A stretch of 64,000 nucleotides of DNA from contig NZ_CP015583.1 of NCBI RefSeq assembly GCF_001941945.1, forward strand, positions 3,992,501 to 4,056,500, given 5' to 3'. Positions 36,483 through 45,837 of the stretch are shown piece by piece (positions within the stretch are counted from its first letter, which is position 1; the number at the start of each line of letters is the position of its first letter). The notes under the pieces were generated by a model that was not told the DNA's origin, ran no database searches, and worked only from the letters and a program-made list of their open reading frames with translations. The DNA is from Roseomonas gilardii (GTDB lineage Bacteria; Pseudomonadota; Alphaproteobacteria; Acetobacterales; Acetobacteraceae). The position numbers and the translations under genes were made by a program.

Positions 36483-37886
36483 TCAGCCCAGCGCCGCCAG
36501 CACGGCGGCGGCGGTGTCGGACCAGGGCACCGGGCGGAAGCCCTCGCGGATCTCGGCTTCCATGGCGGCGAGATGTTCCGGGTTCTCGATCAGCGCCCGG
36601 GCGGCGACGGTGGCGCCGGTGGCGTTGTCCGGGTCGAGATAGGCGCAGAAGCGCCCCCCGGCCTCCGGCACCGAGGCGCGGTCGGAGGCGAGGCAGACCC
36701 GGCCGAAGCTCAGGCTTTCCGTCACCGGCAGGCCCCAGCCTTCGTAGAAGGAGGGAAAGACGGTGAAGCGGCAGTCGCGGTAGAGCAGGCGCAGGTCGGA
36801 ATCGCTCGGCGAGCCGGCCAGGACCAGCTTGCCGCCGAGATTCGCCGTGTTGCGGATCTGGCCGAGCAGGTCCTGCACCAGCCAGCCGGCCCCGCCGGCG
36901 AAGACCAGGCGCGGCACCTCCCGCTCCGGCATCTCCTCCAGCAGCCGCCGCCAGACGCGGAAGGCGAGGGCGTGGTTCTTGCGGGCCTCGATCGTGGACA
37001 CGAAGAGCACATAGCCCGGATCGCCCGGTGGTGGCGGCACGGCGGGTCCGGCCCGGCGCGCGGCGCCGAAGCCGGTGCCGATGGGAAAGGCGGTGATGCG
37101 CGGCGCCGGGGCGATGCCCTGCTCCGCCACCCATGCCGCCGTGTCGCGCGCCGTGGCCTCGGAGATGGCGAGCACATGGTCCACCTGCGGCAGGGTGCGG
37201 CGCAGCCAGGGGCCGAAGACCCGCATCAGCCCCGGATCGGTCCACTCCGGGTATTTCACCGCGATCAGGTCATAAAGGATCAGGGCGATGCGCAGACCGA
37301 CACGCGCCTTCATCCGCCCCAGCACCGGGCCGTAATCCGGATGCGCCCAGGGCGCGCCGGGGATCAGCAGCGTGTCGCCCGGCGCAGGCTCCACGGCCGC
37401 GCGCTCCGGTGCCTTGGCAGCGCCCGGCGCCCCGCGCCGGCCCAGCGCGCCGGTGGCCCCCCGCAGGGCACGGCCGAGTTCCGAGGCGACCGAGGATTGT
37501 GCCACGGTGGCACGGGCCAGCGGGATCCGGATCTCGCTCGGCAGCCAGCCCGCCGCCTGCCGGAGCAGCCCGCGCCGGGCCTCCTCCACGGGCGCCGCGA
37601 TATGTTCCGCCACCACCGCATGCCCGTCGCGGCCCGGCGGCGGTGCGTCATCGCCGCCGGAAAGCCGGGCATAGAGCGCCTCCAGCTCCGCCCATTCCAC
37701 CGCGCGCAGCCCCTCGCGCGGCGGCACGGCGCGGCAGAAGCGCACGCCGGGATGCGGCGCCAGGGCGCGGCAAAGCTCGAAGGCGAGGCGCTGGATGCCG
37801 GACAGCCGGTTGCGGATCGCGGCATAGTCCAGCAGGTCGCCGACCTCGACCCAGAGCACCGGCGATGGGGTGGTGCCGGCGCTCAT
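36483..37886 (-). CDS. Glycosyltransferase (GT4-like)
   Basis: Cytoplasmic glycosyltransferase of 467 residues, GT-B fold. The C-terminal donor-binding half has the GT4 pattern VLFVSTIEARKNHALAFRVW and FPSFYEGWGLPVTESLSFGR followed by DRASVPEAGG. The N-terminal part (VEVGDLLDYAAIRNRLSGIQ) resembles the GT at 14-16 kb. ATG 37886 overlaps the stop of the 992-residue glycosyltransferase (ATGA), although the frame remains open upstream. It is the last gene of the glycan-export operon that starts at 42921. The sugar and acceptor are unknown. Confidence 0.88.
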   Translation of the reverse strand: MSAGTTPSPVLWVEVGDLLDYAAIRNRLSGIQRLAFELCRALAPHPGVRFCRAVPPREGLRAVEWAELEALYARLSGGDDAPPPGRDGHAVVAEHIAAPVEEARRGLLRQAAGWLPSEIRIPLARATVAQSSVASELGRALRGATGALGRRGAPGAAKAPERAAVEPAPGDTLLIPGAPWAHPDYGPVLGRMKARVGLRIALILYDLIAVKYPEWTDPGLMRVFGPWLRRTLPQVDHVLAISEATARDTAAWVAEQGIAPAPRITAFPIGTGFGAARRAGPAVPPPPGDPGYVLFVSTIEARKNHALAFRVWRRLLEEMPEREVPRLVFAGGAGWLVQDLLGQIRNTANLGGKLVLAGSPSDSDLRLLYRDCRFTVFPSFYEGWGLPVTESLSFGRVCLASDRASVPEAGGRFCAYLDPDNATGATVAARALIENPEHLAAMEAEIREGFRPVPWSDTAAAVLAALG

Positions 37887-40861
37887 GACGGAAGCAGGGC
37901 CTGGAACCAGACGGGCAGAATGGCCCCGGCCGCCGGAACCGCCGTGCCGGCCGCGTCGCGCGCCGCCAGGATGCAACCGCGCCGCTCCAGCGCCCGCAGC
38001 GCCGATTGCCGGTCCATGGGCAGCGGGTCGGCCGAGGGGCGCAACAGCAGGTCGCCCGGCGCGGGGGGAAGCACCCCCGGCCTCAGATGGGCGAAGCGCT
38101 GCCCGAGCAGCTCGAAGGCGGCCTCGGGCGCCGTTCGGTAGGTGCCGGGCGGCGCGGGTGGCAACGGATGCGCGGCGCGAGAAGCGTCGCCATCCTCCAC
38201 CGGCACCTCGAAGCGGACGGGCTCCACGCGCAGCGTCGGGGGGTGCGCCAGCAGCAGGCGCTCCAGCTCCGCCATGTCCGGCCAGCCTTCCGTCACGTCC
38301 AGGAACAGGAAGGGGGGGCGGCGCGGTGGAAAATTGGCGGTGCTGGCCCGGGCGACGGCGGCCCAGTCCCCCGCGCTGCCGGGCGGCAGCAGGGCGCCGC
38401 GGAAGGGATCGCCCAGGCGGAGGAAGGCATCGGGCCGGGCATGGAACGCCTCGATCGCCTCGCGATAGGCCAGCCCGATCCGTTCCGGGGACAGCGTCTC
38501 CCGCACCCATTCCCGCGCCCGCGCACCGAGCTGCCGGCCCGAGGCGGGGTCCTGCAGCAGCTCCTGCAGCACGACGCGCAGATCTCCGTCCTCGAAGCGT
38601 TCGGGAATGGTGCGGAGGCAGTCATCCGGCACCTGCGACATGGTGCCATGGCGGTTCACCACCACGGGCAGGCCCGCCGCGAGGCAGTCGATCAGGGCCC
38701 CGGAGGTCTCGCCGCGCGAATGGTCGCGCAACTGGACCGCGATATCGGCCGCCGCCATCCAGTCGGCATAGGCCTGGGGCGAGACCCGCCCGGTCAGCCG
38801 CAGGGTGGCGCTTTCGCGCGGAAGGTCGAGCTGCTCCACCGCCTCGCCCACCAGCGCCAGAAGCGGGCGCTGCCCCTCCCCGCGCAGGCCGTGACAGGCC
38901 GCCACCAGGCGGTCCGGCAGCTTGCTGGCGGCCAGGATGCCGAAGCTGGCGATGACCGGGAGATCCGGCGCCAGCCCCAGGCGCCGGCGGGCGGCGGCCC
39001 GGTCGCCCTTTGGCGGGATCCGCCGCAGATGCGGGATGATGGCGGGCTCCCCCGCCGTGGCCGCGTCATAATGCCGCTGCGTCCATTCCACGGCGTGGCG
39101 CGAGTGCTGGATCACGCCGATGGTGTCGCGCAGCACCGGCAGGCTGCAGGGCCAGGCGCGGGTCGCGGCGATCTCGCCCTCGCGCAGCCAGGTCGCGACG
39201 GCGGGCCAGCCGTGGGAGGCATGCAGCGCCGCGACGAAACGCTCCCGGTCGCCGTTCCTGTAGGCCTGCCAGAGCGCATGGCCGGACAGGAAGGAATCGT
39301 GCAGCGTCGCCACCCCCGGCTGCTCCGCCAGCAGGCCCCGGTACTGGAAGTCGTGGAGATCGGAATTGCCGAGCTGGTAGAGCACCCGGTCGAAGCGTTC
39401 CCCCAGGCTCCGGAAGGTGGCGGCATCCAGCACCGGAAAAGCGCCGCGCAGCCGCTCGTCCTCGGTATGGCCGCTCTCGCAGACCAGGGTGACGTCGTAA
39501 TGGCGCGCCAGGGCCGGGGCGAGTTCGCGCGTGTAGTCGGCGATGCCGGTCGGCTGTGGCGGCAGGGGCGAGACCAGGGCGAGGCGTGGCAGGCGCCGCC
39601 CGGGCACGAGATGGGCGGGGCGGTCCCGGAGGCGCGGGGATTCCAGCAGGGCCTCCAGCGCCGACCAGCTCCGTGCCGCGGTATCCGCCCAGCCGAAGCG
39701 TGCCGCCTGGGCCGGGGCATGGGCCAGGAGCCGCGCGCGGAAACCGGGCTCCGCCAGGGCGCGCGACATCACCCGGGCGATATCCGCCGGATCGTGGGGG
39801 TCGAACAGGGCCTCCTCCAGCCCGATCACTTCCGGCAGGCTGCCCGCGCGGCTGCCGATCGCGGGGGCGCCGCAGGCCATGGCCTCCAGCACCGGCAGGC
39901 CGAAACCCTCGTAGAAGGACGGCAGGACCGAGAGGCTGCAGGCCGCGTAGAGCGCCGGCAGGTCCGCCTCCGGCACGAAGCGGATCAGCGCCGCTTCCTC
40001 CGCCCCGAGGCCGGCCGCCTTGCGGGCCAGGACGAATTCCCCGGGGTCCGTGGCGCCGACGATCACCAGCTGGTGCCGGGCCCGCAGCGCCGGCGGCAGC
40101 AGCGCCTGGGCCCGCAGCAGCCCGGCCTCGTTCTTCCGCGGGTCGCCGCCGCCGACGAAGAGCACGAAGCCGTCGCGCAGCCCGTAGCGGCCGAGCAGCG
40201 CCTGCCGCTCCGCCGCGTCCATCCGCTGCGGGCCGAAGACCGGGCTGTATCCGGCGCGGATGTTGACCACCTGGTCGCCGGGCAGGGCGAGCTGCTCCAT
40301 GGCGTCCTGCCGGCTGGCCTCGGAGATGGCGAGCAGCAGATCGGCCTCGGCCATCTCGTGCAGGCAGCGGAAGTACCAGTCCTTCAGCCGCTGCGCCCCC
40401 GCCCAGGGGCCGTCGAGATAGTCCTGCCGCTGGATCAGCGGGATCAGGTCATAGCAGATCGCGGCCGTGGCCGGCCGCGCCCGGTCAGGCGGCCAGCGCG
40501 CGATCACGTCGTCGGACGAACCCTCGAAGAGGCTGGTCGCCAGCAGCAGGTCCGGCGCCAGCGCGGCAATGGCCTCGGCCCGCAGGATCTCGCCCGCCGC
40601 GCGGCGGGCGGGACGGGGCTCGGTGACATCCGGCGCGCCTTCGGGGCCCCACCAGCGGTGGAAGGCGGAATCCGGCAGCAGGTCGCCGAAGGCTTCCCGC
40701 AGCGCGTCGCCGCCATCGCCCAGCGTGCCGTTGAGCAGGAGATGCACCTCGTGCCCCCGCGCCTCCCGCGCCAGGGAAAGCGCCAGGTCGCGCGAGTAGC
40801 GCCCGATGCCGCGCAGGCGGCTCGTGCCCTGGGCACCCTGCATGTCGATCAACAGTCGCAT
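37883..40861 (-). CDS. Bifunctional tandem glycosyltransferase
   Basis: Large cytoplasmic protein of 992 residues with two glycosyltransferase modules. Module 1 (about 1-400) begins MRLLIDMQGAQGTSRLRGIG and has FVGGGDPRKNEAGLLRAQAL and LPSFYEGFGLPVLEAMACGA, a full GT4 signature. Module 2 (about 425-810) begins RLALVSPLPPQPTGIADYTR and has SFGILAASKLPDRLVAACHG and SRGETSGALIDCLAAGLPVV. The last 180 residues are a separate region of unknown role. Such double-GT4 proteins assemble repeating disaccharides in capsule, LPS or rhamnan-type glycans. The stop overlaps the next GT start; upstream lie a small gene and the ABC exporter. Confidence 0.88.
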   Translation of the reverse strand: MRLLIDMQGAQGTSRLRGIGRYSRDLALSLAREARGHEVHLLLNGTLGDGGDALREAFGDLLPDSAFHRWWGPEGAPDVTEPRPARRAAGEILRAEAIAALAPDLLLATSLFEGSSDDVIARWPPDRARPATAAICYDLIPLIQRQDYLDGPWAGAQRLKDWYFRCLHEMAEADLLLAISEASRQDAMEQLALPGDQVVNIRAGYSPVFGPQRMDAAERQALLGRYGLRDGFVLFVGGGDPRKNEAGLLRAQALLPPALRARHQLVIVGATDPGEFVLARKAAGLGAEEAALIRFVPEADLPALYAACSLSVLPSFYEGFGLPVLEAMACGAPAIGSRAGSLPEVIGLEEALFDPHDPADIARVMSRALAEPGFRARLLAHAPAQAARFGWADTAARSWSALEALLESPRLRDRPAHLVPGRRLPRLALVSPLPPQPTGIADYTRELAPALARHYDVTLVCESGHTEDERLRGAFPVLDAATFRSLGERFDRVLYQLGNSDLHDFQYRGLLAEQPGVATLHDSFLSGHALWQAYRNGDRERFVAALHASHGWPAVATWLREGEIAATRAWPCSLPVLRDTIGVIQHSRHAVEWTQRHYDAATAGEPAIIPHLRRIPPKGDRAAARRRLGLAPDLPVIASFGILAASKLPDRLVAACHGLRGEGQRPLLALVGEAVEQLDLPRESATLRLTGRVSPQAYADWMAAADIAVQLRDHSRGETSGALIDCLAAGLPVVVNRHGTMSQVPDDCLRTIPERFEDGDLRVVLQELLQDPASGRQLGARAREWVRETLSPERIGLAYREAIEAFHARPDAFLRLGDPFRGALLPPGSAGDWAAVARASTANFPPRRPPFLFLDVTEGWPDMAELERLLLAHPPTLRVEPVRFEVPVEDGDASRAAHPLPPAPPGTYRTAPEAAFELLGQRFAHLRPGVLPPAPGDLLLRPSADPLPMDRQSALRALERRGCILAARDAAGTAVPAAGAILPVWFQALLPS

Positions 40862-40884
40862 CGGTCTTCCGCCAGTTGCCGCGT

Positions 40885-41232
40885 TCAGATCCCGCCATGC
40901 CTCGCCGCGAGGCGAAGGAAGACGGAGCGTTCCGCATCGGACAGGTCCGGTGGCGGCTGCAGCGGCACGCCTTGCGCGGAGGAGTGGGCGGGAAGCGCCA
41001 GCCCCGGTTCGGAAAGCCGCTCATAGGCGATGAAGCGATGGACCAGCCTGGCTTTCAGCCCCGGGCTCAGGGCCGCGAGGCGCAGGCCGATCATGCGCGC
41101 GACGGGGATCGACCGGTAGACATGCACGCCCTTCCGGAAGCCCTGGCGCAACTGCCGTTTCGAGGGTTCCGGAAGATCCCGCAATGGCGCCAGCAAGGAC
41201 CGTTTCAGCGGTTTGTCGTTTCGTTCGCCCAT
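40885..41232 (-). CDS. Small hypothetical protein of the glycan-export operon
   Basis: Product of about 115 residues from ATG 41232; an earlier ATG at 41292 adds a low-quality stretch. It is basic in its N-terminal half (KRSLLAPLRDLPEPSKRQLR, QGFRKGVHVYRSIPVARMIG) and has no clear membrane segment. The end is DLSDAERSVFLRLAARHGGI. No domain was recognised. The gene lies 22 bp upstream of the bifunctional glycosyltransferase and about 110 bp after the exporter ATPase, on the same strand, so a role in the same glycan pathway is inferred from position only. Confidence 0.6.
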   Translation of the reverse strand: MGERNDKPLKRSLLAPLRDLPEPSKRQLRQGFRKGVHVYRSIPVARMIGLRLAALSPGLKARLVHRFIAYERLSEPGLALPAHSSAQGVPLQPPPDLSDAERSVFLRLAARHGGI

Positions 41233-41344
41233 CGGGCGAGAGCGATAACGGCAGCGGCCAGGGGAGGCAACACGGCGGGGAGACAAAGACACGCGACGGG
41301 CCGGCCCGCCCGCGGATGCTGCCGGATCGGATACGGGACGGGCC

Positions 41345-42076
<732 letters not shown>

Positions 42077-42084
42077 TGTCGTCG

Positions 42085-42921
42085 TCAGACCCAGAAGGCG
42101 AGGCGGCCGCGGAAGCGGACGAAGAAGCCCAGGGCCAGCCCCGTGGCGGCCAGGGTGTAGAGGATGGCGCCGGCCCAGGCCATCGGCGCCCCGCCGCCAT
42201 CCACCAGCGGGCCGCGCAGCACTTCGAGCAGGTCGTAGAAGGGGTTCAGCGGCAGCCAGGCCTGGGCCGCGGGGCTCAGCAGGTCGGCCTTCCAGATCAC
42301 TGGGCTCATGAAGAAGGCGAGCTGCATGATGTTGGTCACGATCGGCCCGACATCGCGGAACCGGGCGCAGATCATGCCCAGGAAGACCGAGGCCGCCAGG
42401 GCGTTGACGAAGAAGATCAGCAGCCCGGGGATGAGCAGCACGACCTCCGGCCCCGGCCAGCGGTTGAAGATCGCCAGCACGATGAAGAGCAGGGGGATGT
42501 TGTGCGCCGCCGTCAGCACGTTGCGGAACACGCAGCGCAACGCATGCACGGAGAAGGGCAGGCGCATCTGCCGGATCACGCCCTCGGCGCCCGTCAGGGC
42601 CGAGCAGGCATCCAGCACCAGGTTGTTGATCGTGTTCCAGGCCACGAGGCTGACCGCCAGGTGCGGCAGGTAGTCGCGCAGGCTGATGCCGAGGAGGCGG
42701 GAATAGAGCAGCCCCAGCCCCACCAGCATCGCGGCGGTGGAAAGGGTCAGCCAGAAGGGCCCGATCACCGAGCCCCGGTAGCGGTTGCGCAGGTCGAGTC
42801 GCGCCAGCGCCCAGCTCAGCCGCCAGGTCTGCAGGCCGGAGGTCAGGTCCTCCATGGCGCGGGCGAAGCGTCGTGGATTGCTCGCGTCGATCTGGAAGGC
42901 GGGCGACGGCTGGGCGGTCAT
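42085..42921 (-). CDS. Polysaccharide ABC exporter, permease (KpsM/Wzm-like)
   Basis: Inner-membrane ABC-2 permease of 278 residues with six hydrophobic segments. It has the family-typical cytoplasmic lead (WALARLDLRNRYRGSVIGPF) and the C-terminal LNPFYDLLEVLRGPLVDG motif. It pairs with the ATPase encoded next. It is the first gene of the minus-strand operon: permease - ATPase - small protein - double GT - GT. The promoter would lie in the 138-bp gap after the glycine-zipper lipoprotein gene, which also holds a strong hairpin. The exported polymer is not identifiable. Confidence 0.92.
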   Translation of the reverse strand: MTAQPSPAFQIDASNPRRFARAMEDLTSGLQTWRLSWALARLDLRNRYRGSVIGPFWLTLSTAAMLVGLGLLYSRLLGISLRDYLPHLAVSLVAWNTINNLVLDACSALTGAEGVIRQMRLPFSVHALRCVFRNVLTAAHNIPLLFIVLAIFNRWPGPEVVLLIPGLLIFFVNALAASVFLGMICARFRDVGPIVTNIMQLAFFMSPVIWKADLLSPAAQAWLPLNPFYDLLEVLRGPLVDGGGAPMAWAGAILYTLAATGLALGFFVRFRGRLAFWV

Positions 42922-42966
42922 GGCGGGCGTGCCTATACGAAGCCGGGAGGCGCCACAACCTGTCTT

Positions 42967-42994
42967 GCGGGCAGGGCGGCCCCGCCTTGCCCGC
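42967..42994 (-). terminator. Long GC hairpin after the lipoprotein gene
   Basis: GCGGGCAGGGCGG and CCGCCTTGCCCGC form a 13-bp stem with one G-U pair and a two-base loop. It lies 66 bp beyond the stop of the minus-strand lipoprotein gene and 46 bp before the permease start. No U-tract follows; it is probably a transcript 3' end. A second, weaker hairpin is at 43019-43038. Confidence 0.5.
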
Positions 42995-43059
42995 CGGAGC
43001 CCGTGTTACCGGGGAAGGGGGGATGGCGCCGCCTCCCCACCCCCGGTGCCCCCGCCCTC

Positions 43060-43623
43060 CTACTTGGGCGCGTAGGCGCCGACCGGCGCGGCGGAAATGC
43101 CGGCCGGCGGCGGGGCGCCGATCGCCCGGCCGATGCGCACCTGGTCGGGGCCATGGGTGATGAAGACCCGGTCGCCGACCTGGAGGTTGTCCTCGTTGGT
43201 CTGCACCACGGCGATGTCGCCGCCATTGTCCTGCTGGATGATGAACTCGATGGCCTGGCCGGTGCCGGTGCCGCGCTCGATCGCATTGCCGGCGAGCCCG
43301 CCCAGCACCGCGCCGCCCAGCCCGCCCAGCACGTTGCTGCGCCAGTCGCCGCCGATGAAGGAGCCGGCCACGCCACCCGCGACCGCGCCCGCCGCGGTGC
43401 CCACGCCGCTGCGGCCGCTCTGGACCGTCACCGGGCGCGTGCCCTTGACCACGCCATAGGTCACGGCCGCCGGCACGCCCATGGTCGCGCTGCTGTAAGT
43501 CGCGCCCGTGTTCTGCGGCGCGCAGGCGGACAGGCCTCCGGCCAGGGCCAGTGAAACGAGGCAGAGCCGAAGAGCAGCCGAAGACGAACGCTGCGCCCGG
43601 GAATGGCTTGTTATACGACGCAT
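43060..43623 (-). CDS. Glycine-zipper lipoprotein, SlyB/Pcp-like
   Basis: Outer-membrane lipoprotein of 187 residues. The signal peptide ends in a lipobox (LSAC, Cys near residue 34). A glycine-zipper region (AAGAVAGGVAGSFIGG, GGLGGAVLGGLAGNAIERG) forms two membrane-inserting hairpin helices, as in SlyB and related 2TM glycine-zipper proteins. The C-terminal part (IEFIIQQDNGGDIAVVQTNE, LQVGDRVFI) is the conserved beta segment of the same family. The ATG at 43623 has AAGGAACG upstream. It probably stabilises the outer membrane; some relatives respond to magnesium or stress. It is divergent from the lytic transglycosylase gene. Confidence 0.85.
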   Translation of the reverse strand: MRRITSHSRAQRSSSAALRLCLVSLALAGGLSACAPQNTGATYSSATMGVPAAVTYGVVKGTRPVTVQSGRSGVGTAAGAVAGGVAGSFIGGDWRSNVLGGLGGAVLGGLAGNAIERGTGTGQAIEFIIQQDNGGDIAVVQTNEDNLQVGDRVFITHGPDQVRIGRAIGAPPPAGISAAPVGAYAPK

Positions 43624-43889
43624 GAGGCGTTCCTTTCGGAATTGCGAAGAGTCTTCTACGCGGAATGTGGCGAGAAGGGGGCGCCAACGTGACGTGGATC
43701 GCACAGCGGCGCCAGCCCACGACATGCAACGTAGAGTCTCCACTTGCTTCATGCCCGAGCTTCCGTTAGCCCTTTTCGTCGCAGGCACCGTCTGCACCGC
43801 GGCTTCCGGCCGTTTCGTCAGCGTGGGGGCGCCGACGATCGGCCCATCCGGAAGACCCGCGGGAGTACCGAGGTTGGGGGGATTGGGGG

Positions 43890-45431
43890 ATGCTTCCTCG
43901 CGTGTTTGATCGGCGCGGCCTGACCGCGCGCGTGCGGGGAGCGATGACGCTGTCGCTTCTGGCCTGTGTCGCCGCCTGTGGCAGCCAGCAGGTCGCGACC
44001 AGCTCGTCCCGCCACATCTACGATTCCTCCTCCAACTATCACCGCCCCGCCTCCTACGATCCGCCCGGCCCGTCCAACGATCCCTGGGGGCCCTATATCC
44101 GCGATGCCTCCAAGCGATTCGACGTGCCGGAGCGCTGGATTCGCGAGGTGATGCGCCAGGAGAGCGCGGGCCGGACCACGGCCACCAGCCCGGTGGGCGC
44201 CATGGGCCTGATGCAGGTGATGCCCGGCACCTATGCCGAGCTCGCCTCCCGCTACGGGTTCGGGAACGACCCCTACCACCCCTATGACAGCATCATGGCC
44301 GGCGCCGCCTATATCCGGGAGATGTACGAGCTCTACGGCAGCCCGGCCTTCCTCGCCGCCTACAATGCCGGTCCCCGCCGCCTGGAGGACTATCTCTGGG
44401 GCGGCAAGGGCCTGCCCGCCGAGACCCGCAACTACGTCGCCCGGATCGGGCCGCGGATCGTGGACGCCCATCCGTCCCACCGCGCGCCGCCGGAGGTCTA
44501 TGCCGCCGCCGACATCCCGCTGCGCATCCCGGCCGGGCCGCGCCGCGGCGACACCGCCACCATGCTGGCGCTGCGCGACCAGCGGCGCGCCGTCGATCCG
44601 GGCGTGAAGGTCGCGACCCTGCCGCCCGGCCCGGTGATCCGCATGGAGCCCATCCCCGACGGCTCGACCAGCATCGCCTCGGCCCCGCCGCCGGCCCCGG
44701 TGCAGGTGGCCAGCCTGGGCAACGGCCCGGTCATCGCCATGGAACCGATCCCGGACGGCTCCACCCGTTCCTCCTCCGGCTCCTACGCCCCGCAGGGCAC
44801 CGTCGTCGCCATGGCGCCGATCCCGGATGGCTCGACCGGCCCCGCCCCCTCCTCCCGCTTCGGCGGCAACGTGGTGGCGATGGACCCGATCCCCGACGGC
44901 TCGACCACGCCGCGCAGCGAGGCCCCCTCGACGACCTCCCGGATCGAGACCGCCTTCAGCCGCCAGGAGATCCTGCCGACGCCGCCGGCCTTCGCCGCTG
45001 GCGCCCGTGCCGCCGAGCCCGCCGGCCGTGCCAAGGCGCCTCGCAGCGCTCCGGTGGAACTCGCCGAGGCCGCCGCGCCGCGCCGCGCCGTGCCGCCCCA
45101 GTCGCTGAGCCTCGTCGGCACCGCCCATGCCGGCACCCTGTCGCGCCCCGGCCTGAGCACGGCCACCGCCGCGCCGGGCACCGGGAGCTGGGCCGTGCAG
45201 GTCGGCGCCTATGCCAGCGAGAGCCAGGCCCGCACCGCCGCCAACCAGGCCCGCTCCAAGATCCCGGCGAATGGCGTGCGCGTCGCCGTGCAGCCGGTGA
45301 TGCAGGGCAAGACCGTGCTCTATCGCGCCCGTGTCATGGGCCTGTCGCGCGACGGCGCCCAGAACGCCTGCGAGAAGCTGCGCAGCGGCCGCGGCGCCTG
45401 CATGACCCTGTCGCCCGACTCCCAGAGCTGA
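43890..45431 (+). CDS. Lytic transglycosylase lipoprotein with SPOR domain
   Basis: Murein-cleaving lipoprotein of 513 residues. The lipobox is CVAAC (Cys30). A soluble-lytic-transglycosylase domain spans about 60-190 with catalytic Glu91 (RQESAGRTT), GAMGLMQVMPGTY and AAYNAGPRRLEDYL. Residues 245-340 hold four copies of a motif like VIAMEPIPDGST (at 249-260, 281-292, 305-316, 328-339), separated by Ser/Pro/Ala linkers. A C-terminal SPOR domain (about 434-505, WAVQVGAYASESQARTAANQ) binds denuded septal peptidoglycan, so the enzyme probably acts at division sites. The SLT-SPOR arrangement resembles RlpA-like logic but with a different catalytic domain. It is followed 15 bp later by a small gene on the same strand. 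Confidence 0.92.
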   Translation: MLPRVFDRRGLTARVRGAMTLSLLACVAACGSQQVATSSSRHIYDSSSNYHRPASYDPPGPSNDPWGPYIRDASKRFDVPERWIREVMRQESAGRTTATSPVGAMGLMQVMPGTYAELASRYGFGNDPYHPYDSIMAGAAYIREMYELYGSPAFLAAYNAGPRRLEDYLWGGKGLPAETRNYVARIGPRIVDAHPSHRAPPEVYAAADIPLRIPAGPRRGDTATMLALRDQRRAVDPGVKVATLPPGPVIRMEPIPDGSTSIASAPPPAPVQVASLGNGPVIAMEPIPDGSTRSSSGSYAPQGTVVAMAPIPDGSTGPAPSSRFGGNVVAMDPIPDGSTTPRSEAPSTTSRIETAFSRQEILPTPPAFAAGARAAEPAGRAKAPRSAPVELAEAAAPRRAVPPQSLSLVGTAHAGTLSRPGLSTATAAPGTGSWAVQVGAYASESQARTAANQARSKIPANGVRVAVQPVMQGKTVLYRARVMGLSRDGAQNACEKLRSGRGACMTLSPDSQS

Positions 45432-45446
45432 GCGAAGGCATCCGGC

Positions 45447-45791
45447 GTGACCGACGCTGCCGCGCCGGTCACGCCGGATGGCCGCTATCTCGTGGTGCGC
45501 GGCCGGCTCTGGCGCCGCACCGATCCCAACCTTCCTGAATCCGAACGCGAGGCGCTGGTCCAGGCCCTGATGCGCGCCCGCCGCGCCGTGCGCGAGGCCG
45601 GCCGGCAAGGCGATGCGGAGGCGCTGCGCGCCGCGCGGCGGGCGGTGGACGAGGCCAAGCACGGGTTGGGCGAGCGCGGCCCGGTCTGGTGGCGCGACGG
45701 CACCCCTGACTACAACCGCCATCTGGCGCGCAACACGCCCTATGCCGACTGGTACGCCGCCCTTGAAAAGGCCGCGCCGGAGCAGGGCTGA
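45447..45791 (+). CDS. Conserved small hypothetical protein
   Basis: Cytosolic product of 114 residues starting at GTG 45447. The sequence is charged and helical, with an N-terminal beta stretch (DGRYLVVRGRLWRRTDPNLP). The helix REALVQALMRARRAVREAGR follows, and the C-terminal block is WWRDGTPDYNRHLARNTPYA. The overall pattern (RGR-WR-TDP at the start, DYNRHL at the end) resembles unannotated alphaproteobacterial proteins I recognise only by type. The gene lies between the transglycosylase and the racemase-like gene with short gaps, so cotranscription is likely. No function can be given. Confidence 0.75.
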   Translation: MTDAAAPVTPDGRYLVVRGRLWRRTDPNLPESEREALVQALMRARRAVREAGRQGDAEALRAARRAVDEAKHGLGERGPVWWRDGTPDYNRHLARNTPYADWYAALEKAAPEQG

Positions 45792-45837
45792 ACGGCCCCT
45801 TCGCAAATCCGCCCTTGCGGGGCATCCTTCCCGGCCG

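Noticed and set aside
44630-44910. CRISPR-like or minisatellite array in the transglycosylase gene
   Set aside because: The repeats are at protein level with variable linkers; the DNA copies differ and have no spacer-repeat regularity.
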